NCBI GenBank assembly: GCA_901538445.1
Contig: LR594584.1
Coordinates: 4,185,006 to 4,249,005, forward strand
Direction: 5' to 3'
Source of the DNA: Gemmataceae bacterium
Lineage (GTDB): Bacteria; Planctomycetota; Planctomycetia; Gemmatales; Gemmataceae
Length of the DNA: 64,000 bases
In this document: positions 24,986-33,635 of the stretch, in pieces
Layout of the letters: every line of letters starts with the position of its first letter
Numbering within the stretch: the first letter of the stretch is position 1
Notes under the pieces: generated by a model
Databases searched by the model: none
What the model was told of the DNA's origin: nothing
Seen by the model: only the letters and a program-made list of their open reading frames with translations
Position numbers and translations under genes: made by a program

Positions 24986-27052
24986 TCACGCCAGTTTACA
25001 CGCCGGGCGCCGCTTCGCGAACTCGACGCGCACATCGACCGAGTCGGCCCGCGGCGGCAGCGACAGCGCCTTCAGTTTGCGGAGCCGCGTGAGGTACGGG
25101 ATCACCGTCTGCGTGAGCTTCTCCGCACCCGCCAGGCCGACCGCTTCGAGGTCCGGGAAGCGCGTCAGAAGGAGCGTCAGGCCCGAGTCGGTCACCTGCG
25201 TGTCGGCGAGGCCCACCGCCTTGATCCCGCGGAGCTGGGCGAGGTGCATCAGTCCCGCGTCCGTCACCTGCCGGCACCCGGACAGGTCGATCGCTTCGAG
25301 CCCCGGCAGGCCCGAGAGCGTTCGGAGCTTCGCGAGTTCGGCGTCGGTCGCGGTGTCGGGGTTCAACGCGAGCCGGTACGCCTCGCCGGGCTTCGCGGTC
25401 ACCTCGCCCGGGAGGCGCACGCTGCTCGGCGTCCACTGCGAGTCGGCGCTCTCGGCGGGGCGCGTGCACCAGATCCCGCGGACCGGCACGAGCCACTTCG
25501 TCGGCGACAGGACCACCGGCGTCACGGGGGCGGCCGGCGCTTCGACGAGCGGGGCGGCCGCGAGCTTCGACGCGCCAGTCGCCGGCGTCGCCTTCGCGGC
25601 CGGCACCGCCGCCGCTTGCTGCTGCCAGAACTCCTTCCCTTGGCCCTGCGACTGCGTCTGGGTCTGAGTGGCGGGCTTCACCGTCTCGGTCGGCTTCTTC
25701 GTCTCGGCGCTCGCCCGGCCGGCCTTCAACTCCGCGAGCCGCTCGGCGACCTCGGCCCCGTCCTTCGGCCGGCGCTCGGGCTTGCTCGCGACGCACTTCG
25801 TGATGAGCGCGATGAACCCGGCACTCGCCCCGACGTCCTGAAGGTCTTCTGCGGCGTCGATGCCGGGCGAGTCCGTGAGCCGACCGGTCATCATGTGGAA
25901 CCCGATGACGCCCAGCGCGTGGACGTCGTCCCGTGGGTCCGGGGCCGAGCCGGTTCGCTGCTGCGGCGAGGCGTACAGCGGCGTGTACGACCCGCGGAGC
26001 GAGGTCTCCAGGTAGCCGCTCATCATCGACACCATCGACACCCCGGCCGGGCTCTGCTGCCGCAGGTAATCGACCGCCACGCCGCCGATGCCGAAGTCGG
26101 TAATTTTGAGTGCGGAATTCGGAACGCGGAGTGCGGAGTCAAGACCCGCGACCCCGTCTTTCGATTCCGAATTCCCCGTTCCGAATTCCGCACTAACAAG
26201 CACGTTCGCCGGCTTGAGGTCGCGGTGCACGATCGGCGGCGCGAGGCGGTGGAACGTGCCGACGGCGGCCGCGAGTTGGTGCAGCGCGGCGACCGCGACC
26301 CCCTCGCGCTCGGCCGCAGGGAGCGCCTGCCACCGGTGGATCAGGTCGGTGAGGCACCCGCCGCCGACGTACTCGTACATGAGCCACGGGGTCTCCCCGT
26401 CGAGGACCGCGTCCACGAGCGGCACCACGTTCGGGTGGTGCCCCTGCCCCATCACCCGGGCGATCACCTTCCCCTCGTGCGAGGTGAGCTTGGTGCGGAC
26501 GAGCGGGTCGGTGCAGAACTTCACGGCCCGCGGGTTGGGGATGAACGAGTGCCGGGCGAGCCACACCTCGCCGAACCCGCCGGCCCCGAGGAGTTCGTCG
26601 AGCTTCCAGCCGGCCCGGTGCGGGAGGTCGGCCCCGGGGCGGAAGTGCGGGGCGCGCGGCGGCAGCAACTTCGCCAGATCCTGCGGGCCGCCGAGCGCGA
26701 AGTTCGCCGGCACCGACTTGCCCGACGGGTCGTCGGCCCGCTTCAGCGACTGCCGGATCGCGCCGGGGATCTGCGTGAGGTACAGTTCGAGCGCGAGCTG
26801 CTCCTCGGGCTTCGCCTGGCTCGCGACCTTCCGCGCGACCTCCTCGGCGGCCCGGCGGGCCTCCTCGGTCGTCGCGGCGGCGATGCGGGCGAGTTCCTCC
26901 TTGATCGCGGCGTCCTTCTGCCGCTCGCGGATGATGCGGTAGGCGTCGGCGGCGATGTCGAGCACGTACCCGCCCCCGGGCACGAACTCACACAGCCCTT
27001 TGAACCCCTTGTTCTTGACGGCCTCGGCGACGCACTCCAGTACGGCGAACAT
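24986..27052 (-). CDS. Ser/Thr protein kinase with C-terminal leucine-rich repeats
   Basis: 688 aa. An N-terminal helical region (1-140) precedes the kinase domain (about 150-440), with glycine loop LLGAGGFGEVWLA, Lys in AVKFC, HRDLKPANVLV (about 277-287), DFG (about 319) and the motif YASPQQR in place of the usual APE. After a Gln/Thr/Ala-rich linker, the C-terminus (about 580-688) has leucine-rich repeats (LEAIDLSGCRQVTDAGLMHL). Odd feature: about 23 extra residues lie between HRD and DFG, encoded by a palindrome at 26109-26194. The 76-bp gap downstream holds nothing recognised. Confidence 0.92.
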   Translation of the reverse strand: MFAVLECVAEAVKNKGFKGLCEFVPGGGYVLDIAADAYRIIRERQKDAAIKEELARIAAATTEEARRAAEEVARKVASQAKPEEQLALELYLTQIPGAIRQSLKRADDPSGKSVPANFALGGPQDLAKLLPPRAPHFRPGADLPHRAGWKLDELLGAGGFGEVWLARHSFIPNPRAVKFCTDPLVRTKLTSHEGKVIARVMGQGHHPNVVPLVDAVLDGETPWLMYEYVGGGCLTDLIHRWQALPAAEREGVAVAALHQLAAAVGTFHRLAPPIVHRDLKPANVLVSAEFGTGNSESKDGVAGLDSALRVPNSALKITDFGIGGVAVDYLRQQSPAGVSMVSMMSGYLETSLRGSYTPLYASPQQRTGSAPDPRDDVHALGVIGFHMMTGRLTDSPGIDAAEDLQDVGASAGFIALITKCVASKPERRPKDGAEVAERLAELKAGRASAETKKPTETVKPATQTQTQSQGQGKEFWQQQAAAVPAAKATPATGASKLAAAPLVEAPAAPVTPVVLSPTKWLVPVRGIWCTRPAESADSQWTPSSVRLPGEVTAKPGEAYRLALNPDTATDAELAKLRTLSGLPGLEAIDLSGCRQVTDAGLMHLAQLRGIKAVGLADTQVTDSGLTLLLTRFPDLEAVGLAGAEKLTQTVIPYLTRLRKLKALSLPPRADSVDVRVEFAKRRPACKLA
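26109..26194. repeat. Word-type hairpin inside a kinase gene, AGTGCGGA family
   Basis: Arms 26109-26140 and 26163-26194 pair perfectly over their outer 18 bp and partly beyond. It lies wholly inside the kinase coding sequence and keeps the frame. The same family occurs between genes at 52639-52727. Confidence 0.9.
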
Positions 27053-27200
27053 GGCGGCCCCTCGCGGTGTCGGCTCGGACGATCAGTTGTACCACGCGGC
27101 CCGCCGCCCGGGGATGGGCGTTGCGGAAACGTCCGCTGAGAAGGTGGGGCGTGTGTGTGCTATGGTGGGAGCGGCCGCCCGGGTGCAGCACGGAGACCGT

Positions 27201-27629
27201 ATGCCCGACCTCGACGATGACGACGCCCCCGACCCCCACGCGCCGGGGTGGTTCATCACGCAATCACAAGCCGTCGTACTCGGCCTGCCGGTGCTGTTCC
27301 TCCCGCCGCTGGTGGGGATGCTGGCGGTGCTCAAGCCGGACTACTTGAGCCTGCTGGTGCGCGACCCGCTGGGAGTGCGGATGTGCGTGGGGGCCGCCGC
27401 GGTGGCGCTGGCGGCGGGTGCGGTGTACGCCGGCGGGTGCGTGCTGGTGAACCGGTACGCGGCGGGGCCGAGCAAGGCGGCGTGGTTCCTCCAGGCGGGG
27501 CTCGCAGCGGCGTGGGTGGTCCTCGGTTGCCTGCCGGCCGCGTTCGTGGTGATGGTCGGGCCCGCGGCGATCCAGATCCAGCGCGGGCTGCTGACCGACC
27601 CACCGGCGCACGAGGTGCGGACCCCGTGA
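27201..27629 (+). CDS. Hypothetical membrane protein
   Basis: 142 aa. The start at 27201 follows CGGAGA. The N-terminus is acidic (PDLDDDDAPDP) and is followed by three hydrophobic segments (about residues 21-44, 60-82 and 96-120). No family recognised. The 148 bp between it and the divergent kinase gene probably hold its promoter. The IS element begins 18 bp after its stop. Confidence 0.65.
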   Translation: MPDLDDDDAPDPHAPGWFITQSQAVVLGLPVLFLPPLVGMLAVLKPDYLSLLVRDPLGVRMCVGAAAVALAAGAVYAGGCVLVNRYAAGPSKAAWFLQAGLAAAWVVLGCLPAAFVVMVGPAAIQIQRGLLTDPPAHEVRTP

Positions 27630-27647
27630 CGGCCGCTGATACCGAAT

Positions 27648-28885
27648 CCAGTAGTTTCAAGTTGCGGGTCTTGGTTGGAGGTCGGTCGTTTGACGGGTGA
27701 AGGTGACCAGGATGTCCAGCAGCAGGATGAGCCGGGTCGAGGCGAGCGACCACGGCCGCGTCTCGCCCCGGTTGGCCCACACCCAGGCGTTGCGGATGAT
27801 CAGCCCCAGCGCCACCCACAACAGCCGCACCACCCCGTCCCGGCAGGCGGTTCGAGGGCGCGCCTCGCCGAGTTGGCGGTAGCTGCTCTCGATCCCGAAC
27901 CGGGTTCGGTACAGATCCCGAACGGCGACCGGTCCGCCGCCCACACGCCACGTCAGGTACAGCAGCTTGCGGGTGTGCCGCCGCCCGGTCCGGGCGTGGC
28001 GGTAGCTCTTGTGGGCGACCACGACCGCGACCCGAACCGACTGCCCGCGGTCGGCGTGGGTGTACCCGTACCGCCCGGCCCCCCGTCGTCGGACGGCCCG
28101 AAGTCCGAGCGCCGGCACGCCCGGCCGGGGCTTGCGCCCGCGGACGACGGCCGGGATCACGAACGGCACCCGGCGGGCCTGGAGCAGGCGCATCACGGCG
28201 ATCGAGAAGAACGCCCGGTCGAGCAGAACCGCCCGGACCGGCACCCGGGACGCCGCGACCTGATCGAGTAGGCGGGCCAGGACGTCGGCCATCGGCTCCT
28301 TCTCGGCGACCGCGGTCAGCCCGAGGGTGTACCGCCCCGGCCCGCCGACCACACAGGCGGTGGCGTACGTGTGGAACGTGTGGGTACCGGCCGACGACTT
28401 CGCTCGGGTGGTGTTCCGGTCCGGCGCGCCGTAGTACGGGATGCGGTGGTAGTCGAGCGCGACGCACGCCCCCTTGGGCCGCTTCGGAAGTGGGGCGTGG
28501 AGGGCCGGGAGGAGCCAGCGTTCGAGGGTGCGGCGGCGCTTCGGAAGGGCGGCCCGGAGGGCGTTCCAGACGGCCTGCCCGGTCGGGGCACCGGGGGTGA
28601 CGGCACACGCCGCGGCGAGCGAGCGGGCGAACGCGGCGGCCCACAGCAGGAGTTGCCAGACGGCGGCCGGGGTACAGGCGCGTCGGTTGGCCGGGAGGCG
28701 AACGGCGGCCGACAGCCACGTGGTCAGCACGACCCGCAGGTGGCGGGAAGCAGCCGCCCGGCCGCGGGGGATAGACTGGGGAGCGGAACGCATGGGTGAT
28801 CTCCGTGACGGCGGTGTGGCAACCTCCATTCACGGCGAAACCCATGCGGCCCGCTACTCCTCAACGCCGAACTTGAAACTACTGG
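27648..28885 (-). mobile_element. Insertion sequence, IS4-superfamily-like DDE element, 1238 bp
   Basis: Perfect 16-bp terminal inverted repeats (CCAGTAGTTTCAAGTT at 27648-27663 and its complement at 28870-28885) enclose one transposase gene. AAT flanks both ends (27645-27647 and 28886-28888) and is the probable 3-bp target duplication. The flanks together restore one arm of a palindrome whose other arm is at 29085-29096, which independently supports these ends. Confidence 0.92.
27657..28793 (-). CDS. DDE transposase (IS4/ISH3-like)
   Basis: 378 aa from the ATG at 28793, chosen for its GGAG site 8-9 nt upstream; a frame start at 28829 has none. The catalytic triad is visible as Asp in CVALDYHRIPYYG (about residue 113), Asp in VLLDRAFFS (about 190) and Glu in YRTRFGIESSYRQLGE (about 300), the last resembling the Y-(x2)-R-(x3)-E-(x6)-K/R region of IS4-type enzymes. 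The IPYYG phrase resembles the ISH3 group. No frameshift or stop is seen, so the element may be active. It transcribes towards the left end of the IS. Confidence 0.9.
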   Translation of the reverse strand: MRSAPQSIPRGRAAASRHLRVVLTTWLSAAVRLPANRRACTPAAVWQLLLWAAAFARSLAAACAVTPGAPTGQAVWNALRAALPKRRRTLERWLLPALHAPLPKRPKGACVALDYHRIPYYGAPDRNTTRAKSSAGTHTFHTYATACVVGGPGRYTLGLTAVAEKEPMADVLARLLDQVAASRVPVRAVLLDRAFFSIAVMRLLQARRVPFVIPAVVRGRKPRPGVPALGLRAVRRRGAGRYGYTHADRGQSVRVAVVVAHKSYRHARTGRRHTRKLLYLTWRVGGGPVAVRDLYRTRFGIESSYRQLGEARPRTACRDGVVRLLWVALGLIIRNAWVWANRGETRPWSLASTRLILLLDILVTFTRQTTDLQPRPAT

Positions 28886-28920
28886 AATCGCGTTGATCTG
28901 TATCCCAGGTGGCCTCTTCT

Positions 28921-29060
28921 GTGCCCTCTCCCCTTGCGGGAGAGGGTGGCCGCGCTTCGCGGGCGGGTGAGGGGGACGCTTCGAGAACCCCGCAGGCTCA
29001 CCTCCCTCACCCGCCGCTCGAAGACTCGCGGCACCCTCTCCCGCAACGGGGAGAGGGACA
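28921..29060. repeat. 140-bp modular palindrome, CCCTCTCC...GGAGAGGG family (copy 1)
   Basis: Outer CCCTCTCCCC/GGGGAGAGGG arms, inner GCGGGAGAGGGT and CACCCTCTCCCGC, and a middle with CCGCGCTTCGCGG. Further complementary outer sequence reaches ATACCGAATCGC, split by the IS on the left and found as GCGATTCGGTAT at 29085-29096 on the right. Related copies are at 46545-46682 and 55133-55275. Confidence 0.85.
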
Positions 29061-29122
29061 GATACGCCACGGTCACGGATCACTGCGATTCGGTATAACG
29101 CGGTTTCCCGGAATGAATTGCC

Positions 29123-29163
29123 GGGTTCGGTGGCACAAGTCTCTGGCCTGTGCCACCGAACCC
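29123..29163. repeat. Perfect 15-bp stem hairpin
   Basis: GGGTTCGGTGGCACA (29123-29137) and its exact complement (29149-29163) with an 11-nt loop, in the gene-free region. Confidence 0.85.
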
Positions 29164-29335
29164 CTCAGCCGGCAGCTACTTCCTGGGATGCGTGCGACTC
29201 ACGGGCTCCGGTATCGCTTCCCCACTCGTCTCACCCAAAACCTTCGGCGCAGCATCCGACATGGTTGAGTGTCACGCCGAGCGGTACGCTGGGTATGGGG
29301 TTGAAGGGCACCATTCCTCTGGCGAGCGACGGTTT

Positions 29336-29428
29336 GGTTCTGGAGAGTTGGCCGTGATTCTGGAGAGTTTCGGGTCATTCTGAGGAGTTTCGGCTGGTTC
29401 TGGAGAGTTTTCGTTGGTTCTGGAGACC
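29336..29428 (+). repeat. 20-bp tandem repeat, about 4.6 copies
   Basis: Units start at 29336, 29356, 29376, 29396 and 29416 (the last partial). Consensus GGTTCTGGAGAGTTTCGG plus two variable bases. No open frame of note crosses it. Confidence 0.9.
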
Positions 29429-29569
29429 CCACCCCCCACTTCCCCCAGAACCATTTCCCACCTCACCAACGCATACCAGCGCGCCGCGGTCTGGTCCGAG
29501 CCCGAGCGCAAATTCACGCGGACCTCGCTCGCTCGGGCTCGGCCCCACCCCGATCAACCGGATCAGGGA

Positions 29570-30523
29570 TTACTTCTTCGCGTCGCCGGTCGCGGTGCGG
29601 CGGCGGCGGCCGCTCAGCAGGTAGACGTCGGCGCGGACGTCGGTGAGCGGGTCGCCGGCCGAGTCGATGCCGTCCACCCGCGGGAGCGGGTCGAAGATGA
29701 TCTTCCGCAGTTCCGGTTCCTGGTCGTCGAGAACGGATGTGAGGGTGATCGTGCCGAACGGCACCTCGGTGCGGGTGTCCGGCCAGGTCACGCTCGCGTT
29801 GGTCACGTCGTCGCCCGGCCCCGCGATCTGCACGAACACGCCGAGCGTCACGGGCTCCTTCGCGAGCCGGGCGCGGAGTTCGTCGAACAGGAAGTTCGGC
29901 GACTGCTTGGCCGCGTCGGCGTCGGACAGGTGCTCCACACCAGCCGCGGGGCGGACGCGGAACCGGCCGTGCTTCGTCGTGCCGTCGGCGGCGACGAACG
30001 CGAACGCGGTGATCGCGAAGAACGCCTCGCGGGCGAAGCTCGTCGGGATCGGCTTCGGCGCTTCGACGAACGCCTTCGCCTGAGGGTGCGAGGCGAGGAA
30101 CGCGCCGATCGCCTCGGGCTTCCCGGCCCCGGCCGCCGCCGCGCCGCGGAGGAACTCGACGAACTCCTCCCCGGTGCGCACCGGGAAGCCGTTCGTCGAG
30201 TGCGCGATGATGTCGGTGTGCTCGTGCGGGGCCAGGTTGAAGCGGACCGCGATGCCGCGGGGACCGGACTTCGCGGGGTCGTTGTCCGGGATGTTCGGCA
30301 CGCCGGTCGAGTCGGAGTACCGCACGACCACGGGCGTCGAGGGGCGGTTCGCGTGCGGGGCGCGGGTCAGCTTCGCGGCTTCCGGCGACGGGACGAACAC
30401 GCCCCCGCACATCATCCCCTTGGCGTGCGCCGGGCGGAACCCGGGGTGCAGGCCCGAGAGGGCGTCGAGGGCGTCGAGTAGTTGCTGCGAGAGGGCGTGG
30501 TTGTCGATGGTGCCGACCGGCAT
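29570..30523 (-). CDS. Catalase-like small heme peroxidase (SrpA type)
   Basis: 317 aa, the size of the small catalase-related peroxidases, which use organic peroxides or hydrogen peroxide. The distal heme region GFRPAHAKGMMCGGVFVPS (about residues 28-46) has the conserved HAKG histidine. VVVRYSDSTGVPNIPDND (about 66-83) and the GPRGIAVRF strand are also typical. Near the C-terminus the proximal Tyr is probably that in VRADVYLLSGRRRR. No signal peptide is seen, so it is probably cytoplasmic. The TolC-type gene lies 122 bp upstream on the same strand. Confidence 0.88.
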   Translation of the reverse strand: MPVGTIDNHALSQQLLDALDALSGLHPGFRPAHAKGMMCGGVFVPSPEAAKLTRAPHANRPSTPVVVRYSDSTGVPNIPDNDPAKSGPRGIAVRFNLAPHEHTDIIAHSTNGFPVRTGEEFVEFLRGAAAAGAGKPEAIGAFLASHPQAKAFVEAPKPIPTSFAREAFFAITAFAFVAADGTTKHGRFRVRPAAGVEHLSDADAAKQSPNFLFDELRARLAKEPVTLGVFVQIAGPGDDVTNASVTWPDTRTEVPFGTITLTSVLDDQEPELRKIIFDPLPRVDGIDSAGDPLTDVRADVYLLSGRRRRTATGDAKK

Positions 30524-30645
30524 GTGGGGCTCCGGGAACTGATGCGGGCGAGCGTGGGACAGTCACAGGATACCCGCCGGCCGAGCGGGGCTTGAAGTGA
30601 ATTCGGCGCGTGGGCCTTGGACGCTCCCGGCTCGCCAGAACCACG

Positions 30646-32073
30646 CTACTGTTTCGGCGGTTCCGGGGGCTTCATCGGCGGCACGGGCGGGGCCGGGGGC
30701 CACGCCTCTTCGAGGAGCAGTCCGGACAACTCGGCGGCGGCCCGCCACGCTTCTCCAAGTGCGCGGTTCTTCTCCAGCCGCAGCTCGGCCATCGTCCGCT
30801 GGGCCTCGATCACCCGCAGGTACTCGAACTGCCCGCCCTTGAACGCGTCGAGCGACAGCTTGAACGTTTCCTCGGCCCGCGGGATCAGCTCCCGGCGGTA
30901 CCGCTCCGCCCGCTCGCGCGCCGCGGCGTAGGTCTGGAACGCCGTCGCCACGCGGTCGGCGAGTTCGTTCTCCACCCGGGTCACGTTCAGCGCGGCCCGT
31001 GCGAGCTCGGCCTTGGCCTCGCGGATGTTCCCCTGGTTCCGGTTCCACACCGGGACCGGCATGCTCAGCGCCGCGGTGCCGTCGTACGACTTGTTCTCGA
31101 ACTGCCGCACGAACCCGCCCATGACCGTGACGTTCGGAATCGGTTCGGCCTCGGCCCGGCGCACCGCGGCCTGGGCCCGGTCGATCCCGACCTTCGCGGC
31201 CCGCACGTCCGGGTGCGTCGCCAGCACCGCCACCCGCGTCGCCTCCAGGTCGTAGTCGGGCAACCCGTCGAGCGTGCCGGCCACCGCCGCGACCGGCAGC
31301 GCGCTGTTCCCCGCGGTCGCGGCGAGCCGCCGGTACGCGGGCGGCAGCTCCTGCTCGACCGCGTGCAGGTCGGTCTGAATCTTCTCCCGCTCGATCTCGA
31401 TCTGGATCAGGTCGAGCTTGGCGATCTTCTGGGCCTTGAGGAGCGCCCGACCGTTCTCGACCGACTCGTCGGCGAGCCCCGCGAGTTCGGTGAGCACCTC
31501 GATCCGCTGCTGGAGCGCGAGGGCCTGGTAGAACTCGGCCCGGACCGCGGCGGCCACCGCGTACCGCTCGGCGATGAGTTCGAGCGCGGCCTGATCGACC
31601 TCGCGGGCCGCGACCGCTTGCGAGAGCCTCAGCTTCTTGCCCGTCACGATGGTCTGGGTGAGTCGGGGGACGGACAGAATGCCCGGGCCGGTGCGGTCGC
31701 CGATTTCGTCGTAGCTCGCGGCGAGTTCCGGGTTCGGGTACAGCCCAGCCTGAACGAACCGACCCTGGGCCGCGTCGATGGCGATGCTGGCACGGCCGAT
31801 GCGCGGGTTCTGGGCCACCGCGAACCCGACGAACTCGTCGACGCGGCTGAGCGGCGGGGCGGTTTGGGGGTCGGCGGGAACCTGCGCGGCGGCCTGCAGG
31901 ACCGACCCGGCGGGGTCGGTGCGGCCCGCGACGTGCGGCTTCTGGCCCGGGGCGCGTGCGGCGTGCGGGTCGGCCGGCGGCGGGAGTTCGCGGTCGAGGT
32001 ACGTCTTCACCCCGGTGCAGCCGAGGCCGCCGTTGAGTGAGGCCAGGAGGGTGACCGTGAGTATCCGCCTCAT
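30646..32073 (-). CDS. TolC/CusC-type outer-membrane efflux lipoprotein
   Basis: 475 aa. Lipobox near residue 19 (LNGGLGC) and two outer-membrane-factor repeats rich in long amphipathic helices, for example AVAAREVDQAALELIAERYAV and IREAKAELARAALNVTRVENEL. The TolC duct is expected to work with an inner-membrane pump and adaptor, but neither is nearby. The proline-rich C-terminal tail (PPAPPVPPMKPPEPP) is unusual. It is divergent from the BBP7-type outer-membrane protein gene (163-bp gap including its start), which may share its promoter region. Confidence 0.88.
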   Translation of the reverse strand: MRRILTVTLLASLNGGLGCTGVKTYLDRELPPPADPHAARAPGQKPHVAGRTDPAGSVLQAAAQVPADPQTAPPLSRVDEFVGFAVAQNPRIGRASIAIDAAQGRFVQAGLYPNPELAASYDEIGDRTGPGILSVPRLTQTIVTGKKLRLSQAVAAREVDQAALELIAERYAVAAAVRAEFYQALALQQRIEVLTELAGLADESVENGRALLKAQKIAKLDLIQIEIEREKIQTDLHAVEQELPPAYRRLAATAGNSALPVAAVAGTLDGLPDYDLEATRVAVLATHPDVRAAKVGIDRAQAAVRRAEAEPIPNVTVMGGFVRQFENKSYDGTAALSMPVPVWNRNQGNIREAKAELARAALNVTRVENELADRVATAFQTYAAARERAERYRRELIPRAEETFKLSLDAFKGGQFEYLRVIEAQRTMAELRLEKNRALGEAWRAAAELSGLLLEEAWPPAPPVPPMKPPEPPKQ

Positions 32074-32236
32074 GCAAGCCCGGTGACTTCAGGAAATTCG
32101 AAGCTCCGGATCCGTTATCGACCCGCGGCGACCCGCACTGTGAGCAAAGTTGACGGGACCGGACCCGGGTGGTTCGTCTGGACAGCGACTGGTCAGCCTG
32201 GCATAGAGCGGGCGACACCAGACGAGAGGGATGGGT

Positions 32237-33523
32237 ATGCGTGCGGTGTGGGTCGCCGTCGCAATCGCGTTCACCTTCACCGGCGCGGCCGATCGCGTGG
32301 CCGCGCAGGAACTGCCGCCCGTCGCGCCCGGTCCCGGCGACGGCCCGTCGCTGCCCGGCGGCACCGAGGTGTCGCGGCCGCTCACGCCCGTCGAGATCCC
32401 GCCGCCCGAGCCCGCGAAGGCCGAGCCCCTGCCCGAGGGGGTCGAGCGGGTCGAGGAGGTGGTGAAGCAGAGGTGCCAGCCCCGCGGGCCGCTCGGCCCG
32501 AACTGGGACGGCATGGAACTGCTGCTGTGGTGGCCGAAGGCCGCGCCGGTCCCGGCGCTCGTCACCGCGACCCGCACCGGCGGCCCGCCCGCTCTGAGCA
32601 ACCCGAACACGCTCGTCGTCGTCGGTGGCCGCTCGCTCAGCGACCAGGCCATTGCCGGCGGCCGGTTCACCCTCGGCGCTTCACTCAACGACTCGCAGAC
32701 CGTCGGCGCGGAACTCGTGTACTTCTTCCTCGGCAGCCGGACGTTCAAGGCGACCCTCAACGGCACCGGGAACAACCGCATCCAGTCCCTCGGCCTGCCG
32801 TACACCGACGCCGCCACGGGGCTCGAAGCGGCGTTCGTGGCGGCCGCCCCGGGCGTCGCGGCCGGCTCGGTCCACGCCACCACGAGCATCCGCATGCAGG
32901 GGGCCGAGGCGAACGGGGTCGCGAACCTGTGGGACACGAACGGGTTCAAGCTCAACGGCCTCGCCGGCTACCGGTTCCTCCAGGTGAACGAGGGGCTCAC
33001 GGTCGAGCAGCGGCGGTTCGCGGCGGCCGGCAGCGGGACCATCTACGACGAGTTCACCGGGCACAACCGGTTCCACGGCGGGCAACTCGGCCTGAACGCG
33101 AACGTGAAGCGCGGGTCCGTGTTCTGCGAGGTGACGGGGAAGGTGGCCCTCGGGCAGACGTTCGAGGTGGTTCGCATCGACGGGGCGACGGCACTCGGCG
33201 ACTTCGTGCCCGGCGGGGTCTACACGTCGGCGACGAACATCGGCCGGTACACCCGGAGCGCGTTCGCGGTCGCCCCCGAGGGGACGTTCAAGCTCGGGGT
33301 GTACCTGAGCGACTCGGGCCGGCTGTTCGTGGGGTACAACTTCCTGTACCTGAGTGAGGCGGTGCGGCCCGGCGACCAGATCGACCGCACGCACACCGCG
33401 GCCAACATCACGGCGCTCAACCCCGGCGGCCCGCTCGTCCCCGGCGACCGCCCGCGGCCGCTGTTCAACTCGTCCGACTTCTGGGCGCAGGGGTTCACGA
33501 TCGGGCTGGAGACGCGGTACTGA
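32237..33523 (+). CDS. BBP7-type outer-membrane beta-barrel protein
   Basis: 428 aa. Two in-frame ATGs lie at 32231 and 32237. GAGAGGG directly abuts the first, so the second, six bases further on, has the better spacing. A signal peptide (VWVAVAIAFTFTGAADRVAAQ) is followed by a Pro-rich segment, then the barrel with repeated aromatic strand ends and the conserved FNSSDFWAQGFTIGLETRY C-terminus. BBP7 proteins form large families in planctomycete outer membranes with unknown transport roles. A paralogue lies at 62594-63913. Confidence 0.85.
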   Translation: MRAVWVAVAIAFTFTGAADRVAAQELPPVAPGPGDGPSLPGGTEVSRPLTPVEIPPPEPAKAEPLPEGVERVEEVVKQRCQPRGPLGPNWDGMELLLWWPKAAPVPALVTATRTGGPPALSNPNTLVVVGGRSLSDQAIAGGRFTLGASLNDSQTVGAELVYFFLGSRTFKATLNGTGNNRIQSLGLPYTDAATGLEAAFVAAAPGVAAGSVHATTSIRMQGAEANGVANLWDTNGFKLNGLAGYRFLQVNEGLTVEQRRFAAAGSGTIYDEFTGHNRFHGGQLGLNANVKRGSVFCEVTGKVALGQTFEVVRIDGATALGDFVPGGVYTSATNIGRYTRSAFAVAPEGTFKLGVYLSDSGRLFVGYNFLYLSEAVRPGDQIDRTHTAANITALNPGGPLVPGDRPRPLFNSSDFWAQGFTIGLETRY

Positions 33524-33525
33524 GC

Positions 33526-33625
33526 GCGGAAGTTGGAAATCGGAGATGGGGGATTGGGTAAAACAAAACAGCCGTGGGGTCGATCCCACGGCTCGTGTCT
33601 TTACCAACGACCAACTTCCAACGTC
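33526..33625. repeat. Word-type hairpin, GGTTGGAAGTCGG family (copy 2)
   Basis: Left arm about 33526-33559 (GAAGTTGGAAATCGGAG and GGATTGGG words) and right arm about 33602-33625, between convergent genes. Its loop is replaced by a terminator hairpin. Confidence 0.75.
33560..33603. terminator. Bidirectional intrinsic terminator
   Basis: AAAACAAAACA, then a 9-bp stem (AGCCGTGGG / CCCACGGCT) with a 6-nt loop, then a T-rich stretch TGTCTTT. Flanking A and T tracts make it usable from both convergent genes. Confidence 0.75.
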
Positions 33626-33635
33626 AGACCACCAC

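Larger units (their letters stand above)
28886..29569. other. 684-bp gene-free, repeat-rich region
   Basis: No credible gene between the IS and the catalase-like gene. It holds the remaining arm and core of a large palindrome (28921-29096), a 15-bp stem hairpin (29123-29163) and a 20-bp tandem repeat (29336-29428). The rest is unassigned. Confidence 0.7.

Noticed and set aside
27331-28845. 504-codon minus-strand frame overlapping the IS
   Set aside because: Different frame from the transposase, which has the catalytic DDE motifs and the ribosome-binding site.
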